A DNA stretch of 22,162 nucleotides. It comes from a virus. A program made the translations under genes and the position numbers. The stretch lies in IMG/VR virus record IMGVR_UViG_3300025727_000060, positions 1 through 22,162 of that record; one strand, given 5' to 3'. Numbering within the stretch: the first letter of the stretch is position 1; the number at the start of each line of letters is the position of its first letter. Shown here piece by piece: positions 15,618 through 21,263 of the stretch. The notes beneath the pieces are model-generated. The model saw only the letters and a program-made list of their open reading frames with translations, had not been told where the DNA came from and searched no databases.

Positions 15618-15651
15618 GCATTTATATAAGTGTCACTCATATATAATAATA
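15618..15651. promoter_or_regulatory. interdigitated divergent leaderless promoters
   Basis: Only 34 bases separate the two start codons. The TATA box for the plus gene (TTTATATA, 15621-15628) is centred 27.5 bases before the ATG at 15652. The TATA box for the minus gene (ATTATATA on the minus strand, 15640-15647) is centred 26.5 bases before the ATG at 15617. Each TATA box therefore lies next to the other gene's transcription start, and one bound TBP would probably block the other. Confidence 0.75.
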
Positions 15652-16086
15652 ATGACAAACGCATCAGTATATGTGTATGACACACTGGAAGAATATATGT
15701 TGTTTTATCCTCAAGGACAAGACGAGATAGCTGAAACTCATCTTTCCTCATTATGGCTTAATGATAAAAGTATAGTTCTTGTCAGTGACATACGTTCAGG
15801 TACGGCAGGTTACAAGCCAGACTTTTCCAAGTCTCTTGTTTATTTTGATCTAGGTGAAAAAGAATTTAAAAAATATGAGGACAAGTTCGAACCTATAGTC
15901 GAAATTGAAATTGAACCTAAACACAACAGAGTTGTATTTTCTGGCATGGAAATACAACATACATTGGCAATCGCACGTAGAGTAAAATCAGGTAGTATGA
16001 ATAATAAAAAAAGACATATAAAGGGTTATGTTCTATATGACGATACCAGACCAAGAGTGAACCTAATCATAAAACCGGTTCATTAA
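15652..16086 (+). CDS. unknown protein, only plus-strand gene
   Basis: This 144-residue protein begins MTNASVYVYDTLEEYMLFYP. It has strand-like segments (KSIVLVSDIRSG, SLVYFDLGEKEFKKY, EPIVEIEIEPKHNRVVF), a helical piece (MEIQHTLAIARRVKSGS) and a basic C-terminus (KKRHIKGYVLY, VNLIIKPVH). There is no membrane segment, signal peptide or Cys. I do not recognise a family. The frame is open further upstream, but the TATA box is 27.5 bases before the ATG at 15652, fixing the start. It is the only gene facing right, transcribed against the virion genes and convergent with the zinc-finger gene at 16102 (15 bases apart). A regulatory role would fit, but nothing in the sequence shows it. Confidence 0.8.
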   Translation: MTNASVYVYDTLEEYMLFYPQGQDEIAETHLSSLWLNDKSIVLVSDIRSGTAGYKPDFSKSLVYFDLGEKEFKKYEDKFEPIVEIEIEPKHNRVVFSGMEIQHTLAIARRVKSGSMNNKKRHIKGYVLYDDTRPRVNLIIKPVH

Positions 16087-16101
16087 TTTTTGATTAAAGT
16101 T
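16087..16101 (+). terminator. T-rich convergent gap
   Basis: The 15 bases between two convergent stops, TTTTTGATTAAAGTT, continue on the plus strand as TTATTTTC. The T-rich plus strand directly after the stop at 16086 is a plausible terminator for the plus-strand gene. Confidence 0.4.
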
Positions 16102-16557
16102 TTATTTTCTATAATGCCTGGTAAATCCATCTTGAAACAAAAAGTCTTTTCCAAGATTACGTCTCATGGATTTCCAGAATGGGTCCACTTTAGTAGTTCC
16201 TCCTGCACGTCTAAAATCCCTTAATGTCTCTCTAACTTTATAGTGACAGTTGTAACACAGTCTTGCATTCATCTGTTTTATACTCCAATCATATCTTCCA
16301 CAAAACATACACATATCCCATCCCTTGTCTGCTACCGTTACCAATGTAAACTCATGTCCTCTGTTTCGTCTGCAATGTTCACACACATTAAAAAGTGTTG
16401 CCGATACCGCTTTCTTTTTTTCACATCTCCAACAAAATCCTTCTTTGTGATTGTTCACTCTTTTTTGTTCATCTTTCTGATGCATATCCCAAATCTTGTT
16501 ACCTGCGGCTGTTCCACCAGTATTTACATTTAGTTTATCAGCCAAGATTGTCTCCAT
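16102..16557 (-). CDS. multi-CxxC zinc finger protein
   Basis: This 151-residue protein has four CxxC pairs: CWRC, CEHC, CMFC and CYNC, enough for two zinc sites. Around them are aromatic and basic residues (HEFTLVTVADKGWDM, RYDWSIKQMNARL). The C-terminus is basic and aromatic (FRRAGGTTKVDPFWKSMRRN, GFTRHYRK), suggesting nucleic-acid or capsid contact. The ATG at 16557 (METILADKLN) lies inside the end of the previous gene (overlap of 20 bases), with GGAAAG a few bases upstream. A longer start at 16587 would overlap that gene by 50 bases and adds residues of low credibility. It is the last gene of a three-gene unit. The function is unknown; a nucleic-acid-binding protein or late regulator is possible. 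Confidence 0.78.
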   Translation of the reverse strand: METILADKLNVNTGGTAAGNKIWDMHQKDEQKRVNNHKEGFCWRCEKKKAVSATLFNVCEHCRRNRGHEFTLVTVADKGWDMCMFCGRYDWSIKQMNARLCYNCHYKVRETLRDFRRAGGTTKVDPFWKSMRRNLGKDFLFQDGFTRHYRK

Positions 16558-16765
16558 TTTTATCTTTCCATGCGTCAAATGCACCACCTATCTCCTTACT
16601 TACTATTGCCTCTATTGCTTCTACTGGTATATCTGTTAATTTTTGTATGTTTTTTACTATTGTTGTTGGATCATTGGAATGGAGCCCCTGCATTAAGCAT
16701 TGTCTGACCATGTCATAATTTTCAGGTGTGACGTATTCGTATGGATCTTTTTTTCTGTTAAACAT
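16538..16765 (-). CDS. small unknown protein
   Basis: This 75-residue protein begins MFNRKKDPYEYVTPENYDMV and is mostly helical (QCLMQGLHSNDPTTIVKNIQ, IPVEAIEAIVSKEIGGAFDA). It has no membrane segment. I do not recognise it. The shape, two or three helices with an acidic-basic mixture, could suit a small adaptor. A longer in-frame start at 16795 adds MTHIGGLITK but overlaps the preceding small gene by 29 bases. The ATG at 16765 follows that gene's stop (TAA, then A, then ATG) and is the simpler choice. A run of six G residues lies about 12 bases upstream and may act as a weak ribosome site. Confidence 0.72.
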   Translation of the reverse strand: MFNRKKDPYEYVTPENYDMVRQCLMQGLHSNDPTTIVKNIQKLTDIPVEAIEAIVSKEIGGAFDAWKDKNGDNLG

Positions 16766-16766
16766 T

Positions 16767-16922
16767 TTAGTTATTAACCCCCCTATATGCGTCATCTATT
16801 TCACATTGCAAACATGTATGCATATAACTGTCTTTACCACATAGATTACATTTGTATAGTTTTCTAATGTATGTTTTACCATCGAATGATTTTTTTATGC
16901 CTTTAATGAATTTATCAAACAT
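16767..16922 (-). CDS. 51-residue zinc-ribbon-like protein
   Basis: This short gene encodes a basic protein starting MFDKFIKGIKKSFDGKTYIR, with CNLC and CLQC pairs 9 residues apart, a typical half-spaced zinc ribbon. The N-terminus could be an amphipathic helix. The C-terminus is short and neutral. It starts a three-gene unit with a TTTAAA box 28.5 bases upstream that overlaps the stop of the preceding gene. GATATAT abuts the ATG, the same feature seen before other TTTAAA-class genes. The function is unknown. Small zinc ribbons in viruses often bind nucleic acid or modify transcription. Confidence 0.78.
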   Translation of the reverse strand: MFDKFIKGIKKSFDGKTYIRKLYKCNLCGKDSYMHTCLQCEIDDAYRGVNN

Positions 16923-16947
16923 ATATATCATCTATGATTGATTGTAA

Positions 16948-16953
16948 TTTAAA
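16948..16953 (-). promoter_or_regulatory. TATA box (TTTAAA class) of the zinc-ribbon unit
   Basis: TTTAAA is centred 28.5 bases upstream of the ATG at 16922. It overlaps the TAA stop (16949-16951) of the 291-residue protein gene, so promoter and coding end share bases. Confidence 0.6.
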
Positions 16954-17824
16954 CTTTACCTTTAATCATTGTTAGTTGTGAATCTGTTTTTATTGTTATC
17001 ACATCACCTCTTAATATAAGTCCTGATACTTTTGGTCTGTTTGGATCAGGCACTATATGTCCTTTGAATTTGGCATCTGATTTGAGTTGGCTACTTATCA
17101 TAGGTTCACCTAAAACTTTACCTTGACTGTCAATCATCTCAGTATACCATATGTTTTTTCTGATATCAAATCGAAGTCTAAACAGTATGCATTCATCAGG
17201 TATTACCACGTTTCCTTTTATTTCTCCAAGTCTACCTTTGCCGTTTCCATTGATAAGAATATGTCCCTTATCCAATTCCACAACATCCTTGATATTGTCT
17301 TTTGCGAGTGTGAATCTTCCGTGATGAATTCCGTCGAACCATGACCTTGTACCTATTGGTGCTGTGGATGTAATCATCTGTGTATATTCAGACATAATGC
17401 TGTCAAATTCACCCATTTTTTGTCCTGTTTTTAACGATTCCAGCCACCATTTGTGGTTGTTTGGATCTCTTTGATTGGAATAAACAAATCCCAACTGTGC
17501 TATATCCCAATCTACTTCCATTGGAAGCAGTGATCTGCCTTTGATAGTTTTTTCAATATCTGCCTGTTTCATGGCATTTCCTCTTGGTCTGATGCCTTTC
17601 AAGTTCCATACAAGTGAAGATTGAAATTTTGGTGTTCCGTTTTCTGTCGTTTCATATGGGTTTACTCTTATTTGTGGGTTGATTTCAAATACCATATCAT
17701 AACCAACCTCAGTTCTAACGACAAGGGTTTTAATATCTGATTTAAATCGTATGGATCTATATACATCATTTTTTGGGTCTGATTCATTCTTTGTTATTGT
17801 AGATTTAATTTTCTTTTTACCCAT
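16949..17824 (-). CDS. unknown virion-module protein
   Basis: This 291-residue protein begins with a Lys-rich segment (MGKKKIKSTITKNESDPKND) and then has a mixture of beta-like stretches (VGYDMVFEINPQIRVNP, FQSSLVWNLKGIRP, CILFRLRFDIRKNIWYTEM) and Trp-containing helices (HKWWLESLKTGQKMGEFDSI). The C-terminus is beta-like (GLILRGDVITIKTDSQLTMI). There is no membrane segment, no catalytic motif and only one Cys. It lies between the portal and the small zinc proteins as a single-gene unit. I do not recognise the family. A structural or head-assembly role is suggested only by its neighbours. Confidence 0.8.
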   Translation of the reverse strand: MGKKKIKSTITKNESDPKNDVYRSIRFKSDIKTLVVRTEVGYDMVFEINPQIRVNPYETTENGTPKFQSSLVWNLKGIRPRGNAMKQADIEKTIKGRSLLPMEVDWDIAQLGFVYSNQRDPNNHKWWLESLKTGQKMGEFDSIMSEYTQMITSTAPIGTRSWFDGIHHGRFTLAKDNIKDVVELDKGHILINGNGKGRLGEIKGNVVIPDECILFRLRFDIRKNIWYTEMIDSQGKVLGEPMISSQLKSDAKFKGHIVPDPNRPKVSGLILRGDVITIKTDSQLTMIKGKV

Positions 17825-17847
17825 GTAGTATTATATATCTTAAACCG

Positions 17848-17855
17848 TATATAAA
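17848..17855 (-). promoter_or_regulatory. TATA box of the 291-residue protein gene
   Basis: TTTATATA on the minus strand is centred 27.5 bases upstream of the ATG at 17824. Confidence 0.7.
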
Positions 17856-17862
17856 TGTTATT

Positions 17863-19989
17863 TTATTCGTCTTCTTTCTGTATGTCAGGCATTCCTTCTT
17901 TTCTTATTGTATATGTTGGGTTGCCTCTTGATTTTTTTCTTCTTACAGTTTCTGCCAATCCAGGTAATGTTTCTTCTTCTTCATCTGTTATTGTTGGGAA
18001 GTATATTGTCCCCGATTTTTTGTGTTGGAATTCCCATGTCTTGATCATGTTTCTAGCATCATCTTCCGATACCGACCCGTCTTTTGTTATCTTTCTGATC
18101 CAGAAATCTTCAGTATGCCCAATTGAACTTTCTGATTTTTGTGACGAATTAAATGCACCTGATCTCTGTTTGCCTCCAGCAGTTGGACTACCTTGACCGG
18201 CACCACCTGGGTCACTTGGCCTGTTGTTCATAGGACCTCCCTGTTTTGATCCTGCAGTACGTTCACCATTACCTGTTGTAGATGCACCCCTTCCTTGTTT
18301 CTGTCCTTCTGGGTCTGCTTCTTGCATGGCCATACCAAGTTCTGCCTGTTGTTCCATGGCAGCCATATCTGGCAGCATGACCTGTTCGAATGTTGGCTCC
18401 TTTCCGACAACCCAGTCTCCAGTATGTGTTCTCTTGACATCAAATCCCATTTGTTGCAGGGTTGCGTTGTTCTGGATCTCCTGTGCCTTTATTTCGAGAT
18501 CTCTGAGTTCATCGGCTTCTTCACCTTCTCTAAGTCGCAAAGTCCAATCATTAACCATTAGTTCTTTTGCCAATCTGTCGAAAATATGTGTCTTTAAAAA
18601 GTCTTGTGACCACTTTACATGTCTGTTTGTGATTGTAACCTGCATTCCTTCATTTGCCCATCCTGATGGAAGTTCTCCAAAGTAAAGAGGTAATACTCCG
18701 TATGCTGCTCCTATAATCTGTCTTAGTTCTCTTCTTATATCTATAAATTGTAATTCTTTTAGGGACCCCGTGAAATCAATCCATTGTGCTGCCTGACCTG
18801 TTCCTCCCTTGTCAGATTCTACCAATAATGGGTGTATCATGTAAGGATCTTCTGTTGCTCTTTGCTCCAACGTGTTCCATGACTTTCTAAAAGTCTCATA
18901 GTTTCTTGATGCAATAACCAAAAGACCTCTTGGTGGACGCATCTTGTCAAAGTATTTTCTAATATATTCATCCATATGTGATAATGACATTATCTTGCTC
19001 CATAAGGCATAAATTGGTGAAAAACCATAAATTAATCCTGGTTTGTATTTTCCTGCTACCCAAATAACCTCTCCTTGTGCATAAATTACTCTTTTTGGTT
19101 GTGGTATACCTACTGAATATACAGATGATACCTCTAATAATGCTTTTAATGCTTCCGCACCACATCTATCACAATGTGGTTTGGTGAGCCTTTTATCTCT
19201 ATGTTCAAATCTTGGACAAACATATACAGCATTTCTTTTGTCGTCAAATCCAACCCTTCCGTCTGAATCTGCTATTATTGCCACTTGTGGAGGGTCTATT
19301 CTTATCAATTCTTTTATCTTTGTCTTCTTTTTATCAATCTTACCAGTAACATCATTAACATAATAATTCTTTAACAGTAATAGATAGCAGTTATCAGCAA
19401 CTTCCAAGTCTCTTTCTAACATTCTACCTACATCTTCCATTGTTTGGTCGTTATTATTGACGAAACATGTGAATAATTGTTGTAAAATTTTACGATTTTC
19501 AGGTTTTGGTCTAGCAATATCTCCTGAACCACAGTCATCACATTCTGCTGGTGTGTCTTCTTCCTTTAAACTTGGCATTCCGGCCTTGTTTAGTATCTTG
19601 TTTGCATGTGTAAGTTTTTTTGCCGGTGCTTTATCCAAGTCAGCATCCTCTGGTGGACCTTCTTTTCTGTCAAAAGAGTCATTTTTGGATGGTTTGCCGT
19701 CAAATTCCTTTCCACAGTTGTTACACTTGTATTTGTACTTTTCAACTACCTCAAATCCGTTCTTAAACATCTCTCTATTGATAGTTTCAATGGAAATTCT
19801 TAGAGCGTCAACATTATCTGACAACTCATAGATCATTATAAGTGGAAATGGAAAAATTGGGAGTTTAGCACCTGTATCAGTTGCCATATATGGCTGCATA
19901 ATGGCTGGTCTGGATGTAGTTTCAGTATAACCTTTATCGACTGACGTTAAAGCCTTATAAGCACTTGTAAACCTGTCCTTAAATCCCAT
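17863..19989 (-). CDS. portal protein with inserted zinc-ribbon-like cysteine pairs
   Basis: This 708-residue protein should form the ring at the capsid vertex through which DNA passes. The portal-like core is seen at ~305-365 (EVIWVAGKYKPGLIYGFSPI, then LWSKIMSLSHMDEYIRKYF), and at ~420-465 (RRELRQIIGAAYGVLPLYFG, GWANEGMQVTITNRHVKWS), patterns I know from phage portals. Two Cys sets are inserted. C89-x2-C92 and C150-x2-C153 are separated by a ~57-residue charged loop. C258, His263, C273 and C276 form another possible metal site. Residues ~556-620 are Gly/Gln/Ser/Pro-rich and probably flexible. The last ~85 residues (HTEDFWIRKITKDGSVSEDD onward) look like a separate small domain. The TATA box is 25.5 bases before the ATG. 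The cysteines suggest zinc-stabilised loops. Confidence 0.92.
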   Translation of the reverse strand: MGFKDRFTSAYKALTSVDKGYTETTSRPAIMQPYMATDTGAKLPIFPFPLIMIYELSDNVDALRISIETINREMFKNGFEVVEKYKYKCNNCGKEFDGKPSKNDSFDRKEGPPEDADLDKAPAKKLTHANKILNKAGMPSLKEEDTPAECDDCGSGDIARPKPENRKILQQLFTCFVNNNDQTMEDVGRMLERDLEVADNCYLLLLKNYYVNDVTGKIDKKKTKIKELIRIDPPQVAIIADSDGRVGFDDKRNAVYVCPRFEHRDKRLTKPHCDRCGAEALKALLEVSSVYSVGIPQPKRVIYAQGEVIWVAGKYKPGLIYGFSPIYALWSKIMSLSHMDEYIRKYFDKMRPPRGLLVIASRNYETFRKSWNTLEQRATEDPYMIHPLLVESDKGGTGQAAQWIDFTGSLKELQFIDIRRELRQIIGAAYGVLPLYFGELPSGWANEGMQVTITNRHVKWSQDFLKTHIFDRLAKELMVNDWTLRLREGEEADELRDLEIKAQEIQNNATLQQMGFDVKRTHTGDWVVGKEPTFEQVMLPDMAAMEQQAELGMAMQEADPEGQKQGRGASTTGNGERTAGSKQGGPMNNRPSDPGGAGQGSPTAGGKQRSGAFNSSQKSESSIGHTEDFWIRKITKDGSVSEDDARNMIKTWEFQHKKSGTIYFPTITDEEEETLPGLAETVRRKKSRGNPTYTIRKEGMPDIQKEDE

Positions 19990-20010
19990 ATTAACTATTA
20001 TGTTCCTCTG

Positions 20011-20018
20011 TATATAAA
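20011..20018 (-). promoter_or_regulatory. TATA box of the portal gene
   Basis: TTTATATA on the minus strand is centred 25.5 bases upstream of the ATG at 19989. Confidence 0.75.
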
Positions 20019-20250
20019 GTTATTTGAAAATTTTCTGAAAAAGTGAAAATAAATTTATTTTTTGAAAAATTTTTGTAATTAAATGAATATTTTCAGTGGT
20101 TAGATGACGTCTCTAACGCTCTTTCTAACATGAGTAATCACTGAATGGTTTAAGAAGGATACCGTATAAGGGTAATCCTTGACAACCAATATATATATAC
20201 GTCGTTGACTAATATAAACTTACCTGTATTTAACTCTATCTTAAATTACA
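20019..20250. other. AT-rich non-coding stretch with palindromes and a hairpin
   Basis: No gene can be supported here. The part at 20019-20095 is almost pure A/T and holds perfect palindromes GAAAATTTTC (20026-20035), AAAATAAATTTATTTT (20046-20061) and AAAAATTTTT (20065-20074). Further right, 20155-20180 can fold into a hairpin: AAGGAT pairs with ATCCTT, extended by ACC with GGT across a bulge, with loop GTATAAG. An alternating AT run lies at 20189-20199. It could be a terminator cluster, a control region or a DNA-unwinding element. Confidence 0.45.
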
Positions 20251-20340
20251 TTAACAGTTGCATTTAACACATTCACAGTCAGTACACTTACAAACACCGT
20301 GGTCTTCACAATCACATTTTGGACATTCACATGCACTCAT
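20251..20340 (-). CDS. 29-residue metallothionein-like Cys-rich protein
   Basis: This short gene encodes 29 residues, ten of them Cys, at positions 4, 6, 9, 11, 17, 19, 22, 24, 27 and 29. They fall into five CxC pairs, with His14 between the second and third. The intervening residues are mainly Asp, Glu and Lys. Such density and CxC spacing is typical of metallothioneins and other metal-cluster binders (Zn, Cu or Cd). The gene has a clear promoter (TATA centre 26.5 bases before the ATG) and a single TAA stop, so it is unlikely to be a chance frame. No homologue is claimed. It may buffer metal for the many zinc-binding viral proteins encoded nearby, or blunt copper toxicity in the host; both are inference. 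Confidence 0.8.
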   Translation of the reverse strand: MSACECPKCDCEDHGVCKCTDCECVKCNC

Positions 20341-20362
20341 GTATAGATAAACGTGAAAATGA

Positions 20363-20370
20363 TATATAAA
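20363..20370 (-). promoter_or_regulatory. TATA box of the metallothionein-like gene
   Basis: TTTATATA on the minus strand is centred 26.5 bases upstream of the ATG at 20340 and just before the stop of the next gene. It supports this very short gene as real. Confidence 0.75.
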
Positions 20371-20372
20371 GA

Positions 20373-20753
20373 TTAGTAATGTGACAGTCTTTGTCTGTTT
20401 TGTCTTTTAACACTCTCTCTATATTGTTGTGGATTATTTTCCCTCCATTTTCTTTGTCGTTCGGCATTTGTCATCGGTGGTTGTTTGTTTTCACCACCAT
20501 ATGGTTTTCCTCTTTTTCCACGAAGCATTCTCATTCCTATCCTTGATGCCCATTTTCTTTTTTCTTTCAGGATCATCTCGTCAAAACAGAATGTCATAAG
20601 TGTGTACAGTCTGTTGACCGATTTTATCTCCTCCAACTTAATGACAATTAGAGCTCTTGTATGAAAATTCCTAAGTTCCAACGTTCTCATGTTTTCAGGT
20701 ATGTTGTTATATGCCTTTACAACCTGTGTTGCTTTTTCTATCTCTTGATTCAT
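20373..20753 (-). CDS. basic helical protein of unknown function
   Basis: This 126-residue protein starts with helices (IEKATQVVKAYNNIPENMRT, FHTRALIVIKLEEIKSVNRL) and has a second half rich in Arg, Lys, Gln and Asn, ending MTNAERQRKWRENNPQQYRE followed by RQNRQRLSHY. The ending resembles basic tails seen in phage DNA-binding and homing-endonuclease-type proteins (pattern of R-x-W-x-E-N-N-P), but no catalytic motif is present. It precedes the portal and metallothionein-like genes, the region where a small terminase subunit often sits, so a DNA-packaging role is possible but unproven. It has a TATA box 26.5 bases before the ATG. Confidence 0.75.
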   Translation of the reverse strand: MNQEIEKATQVVKAYNNIPENMRTLELRNFHTRALIVIKLEEIKSVNRLYTLMTFCFDEMILKEKRKWASRIGMRMLRGKRGKPYGGENKQPPMTNAERQRKWRENNPQQYRESVKRQNRQRLSHY

Positions 20754-20775
20754 GTATAATATATGATGATTTCCT

Positions 20776-20783
20776 AATATAAG
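20776..20783 (-). promoter_or_regulatory. TATA box of the basic helical protein gene
   Basis: CTTATATT on the minus strand is centred 26.5 bases upstream of the ATG at 20753. A copy of the TTCGTTATAG 10-mer lies about ten bases further upstream. Confidence 0.65.
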
Positions 20784-20958
20784 TGTAACATGATTCGTTA
20801 TAGGTATAATGTATATACTGGAGTTTTTAGTTAGTTAACAGTTATTGTTATATTCGTTATAGCTATTGTAGGCGTGTTATTTACTGTAACGAGCTGTAGC
20901 TATTTGTGTTAAGAGGTGTTTTTTATTTTTACTTAAAATTTAACTATAACGAACGTGT
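20784..20958. other. non-coding stretch upstream of the basic helical protein
   Basis: I see no gene between 20754 and 21112 (359 bases). The part 20784-20958 is AT-rich and holds the 10-mer copies described separately, the related blocks TATAGCTATTGT and TGTAGCTATTTG, many GTTA steps and a T-rich run at 20919-20930. It could contain operators or a replication start. The following part, 20959-21045, holds the candidate small RNA and its promoter. Confidence 0.5.
20794..20953. repeat. three exact copies of a 10-mer, TTCGTTATAG
   Basis: The 10-mer occurs at 20794-20803 and 20853-20862 in the same direction and at 20944-20953 inverted (CTATAACGAA). Two copies flank the non-coding stretch and one lies inside it. 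The first is ten bases upstream of the basic-protein TATA box; the inverted one is ten bases upstream of the candidate small-RNA TATA box. This symmetry suggests a regulator binding both promoters. Confidence 0.7.
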
Positions 20959-20961
20959 TAA

Positions 20962-20969
20962 TATATATG
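20962..20969 (+). promoter_or_regulatory. TATA-like box for the candidate small RNA
   Basis: TATATATG on the plus strand lies about 26 bases before position 20992, the start of a GC-rich segment. Spacing agrees with the other promoters in the window. Confidence 0.45.
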
Positions 20970-20990
20970 ACTAGTAGTGTGAATTTGCAC

Positions 20991-21045
20991 GCCAGCTCCT
21001 AAGCTCTGGAAGTCCGGAGTAATGACCCGGCTAGTCGGTCTTTTT
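20991..21045 (+). ncRNA. candidate small structured RNA
   Basis: Positions 20991-21040 contain 30 G/C of 50 bases inside a very AT-rich area, a classic sign of structured RNA. CTCTGG at 21004-21009 and CCGGAG at 21014-21019 form a six-pair stem (one G-T pair) with loop AAGT. A second hairpin is possible from GACCCG (21024) to CGGTC (21040), followed at once by TTTTT (21041-21045), an ending like a terminator. A TATA-like box lies ~26 bases upstream of the start. No credible reading frame is present. It is not a tRNA: no acceptor or T-arm is seen. The family is not recognised. Confidence 0.5.
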
Positions 21046-21112
21046 AATACTCAAACGAACACACGTTGTATCATCACATATGTTTTTTAAGAAACATGAT
21101 TTACAGATTGAG

Positions 21113-21217
21113 TTATTCTTGTTTATCATCATCATCATCTTTTATCTGTTTCCTTTTTGATTTCTTGACAAATAATCCATTAGGACCCAATTCACAAGAA
21201 GTTCCACAACAACCCAT
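21113..21217 (-). CDS. 34-residue Cys-containing basic/acidic protein
   Basis: This short gene encodes 34 residues starting MGCCGTSCELGPNGLFVKKS, followed by a Lys/Arg cluster and a run of five Asp residues near the end. Three Cys lie within the first eight residues. It has a TTTAAATA box 28.5 bases before the ATG, the spacing seen for TTTAAA-class genes here, and a clean TAA stop. I do not recognise it. The Cys cluster could hold a metal or an iron-sulfur centre with a partner. It stands alone between the metalloprotease gene and the candidate small RNA. Confidence 0.65.
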   Translation of the reverse strand: MGCCGTSCELGPNGLFVKKSKRKQIKDDDDDKQE

Positions 21218-21241
21218 AGTATTTATAGTATGTAAGTGTTA

Positions 21242-21249
21242 TTTAAATA
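21242..21249 (-). promoter_or_regulatory. TATA box of the 34-residue protein gene
   Basis: TATTTAAA on the minus strand is centred 28.5 bases upstream of the ATG at 21217. It lies directly after the metalloprotease stop. Confidence 0.6.
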
Positions 21250-21263
21250 TTACAGTTGACACA

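Noticed and set aside
16558-16587. Longer start of the multi-CxxC protein at 16587
   Set aside because: It increases overlap with the neighbouring gene to 50 bases without adding a credible segment; the ATG at 16557 has a GGAAAG upstream.
20095-20131. 12-codon frame MLERALETSSNH on the minus strand
   Set aside because: No TATA box at the standard spacing and too short to be credible.
20991-21045. tRNA or tRNA fragment as attachment site
   Set aside because: The GC-rich segment lacks an acceptor stem, a GTTCRANNC T-loop and a CCA-like end; a hairpin RNA fits better.
21113-21217. Enterokinase-like Asp5-Lys string in the 34-residue protein
   Set aside because: Runs of GAT codons give acidic tracts by chance; there is no reason to expect such processing here.
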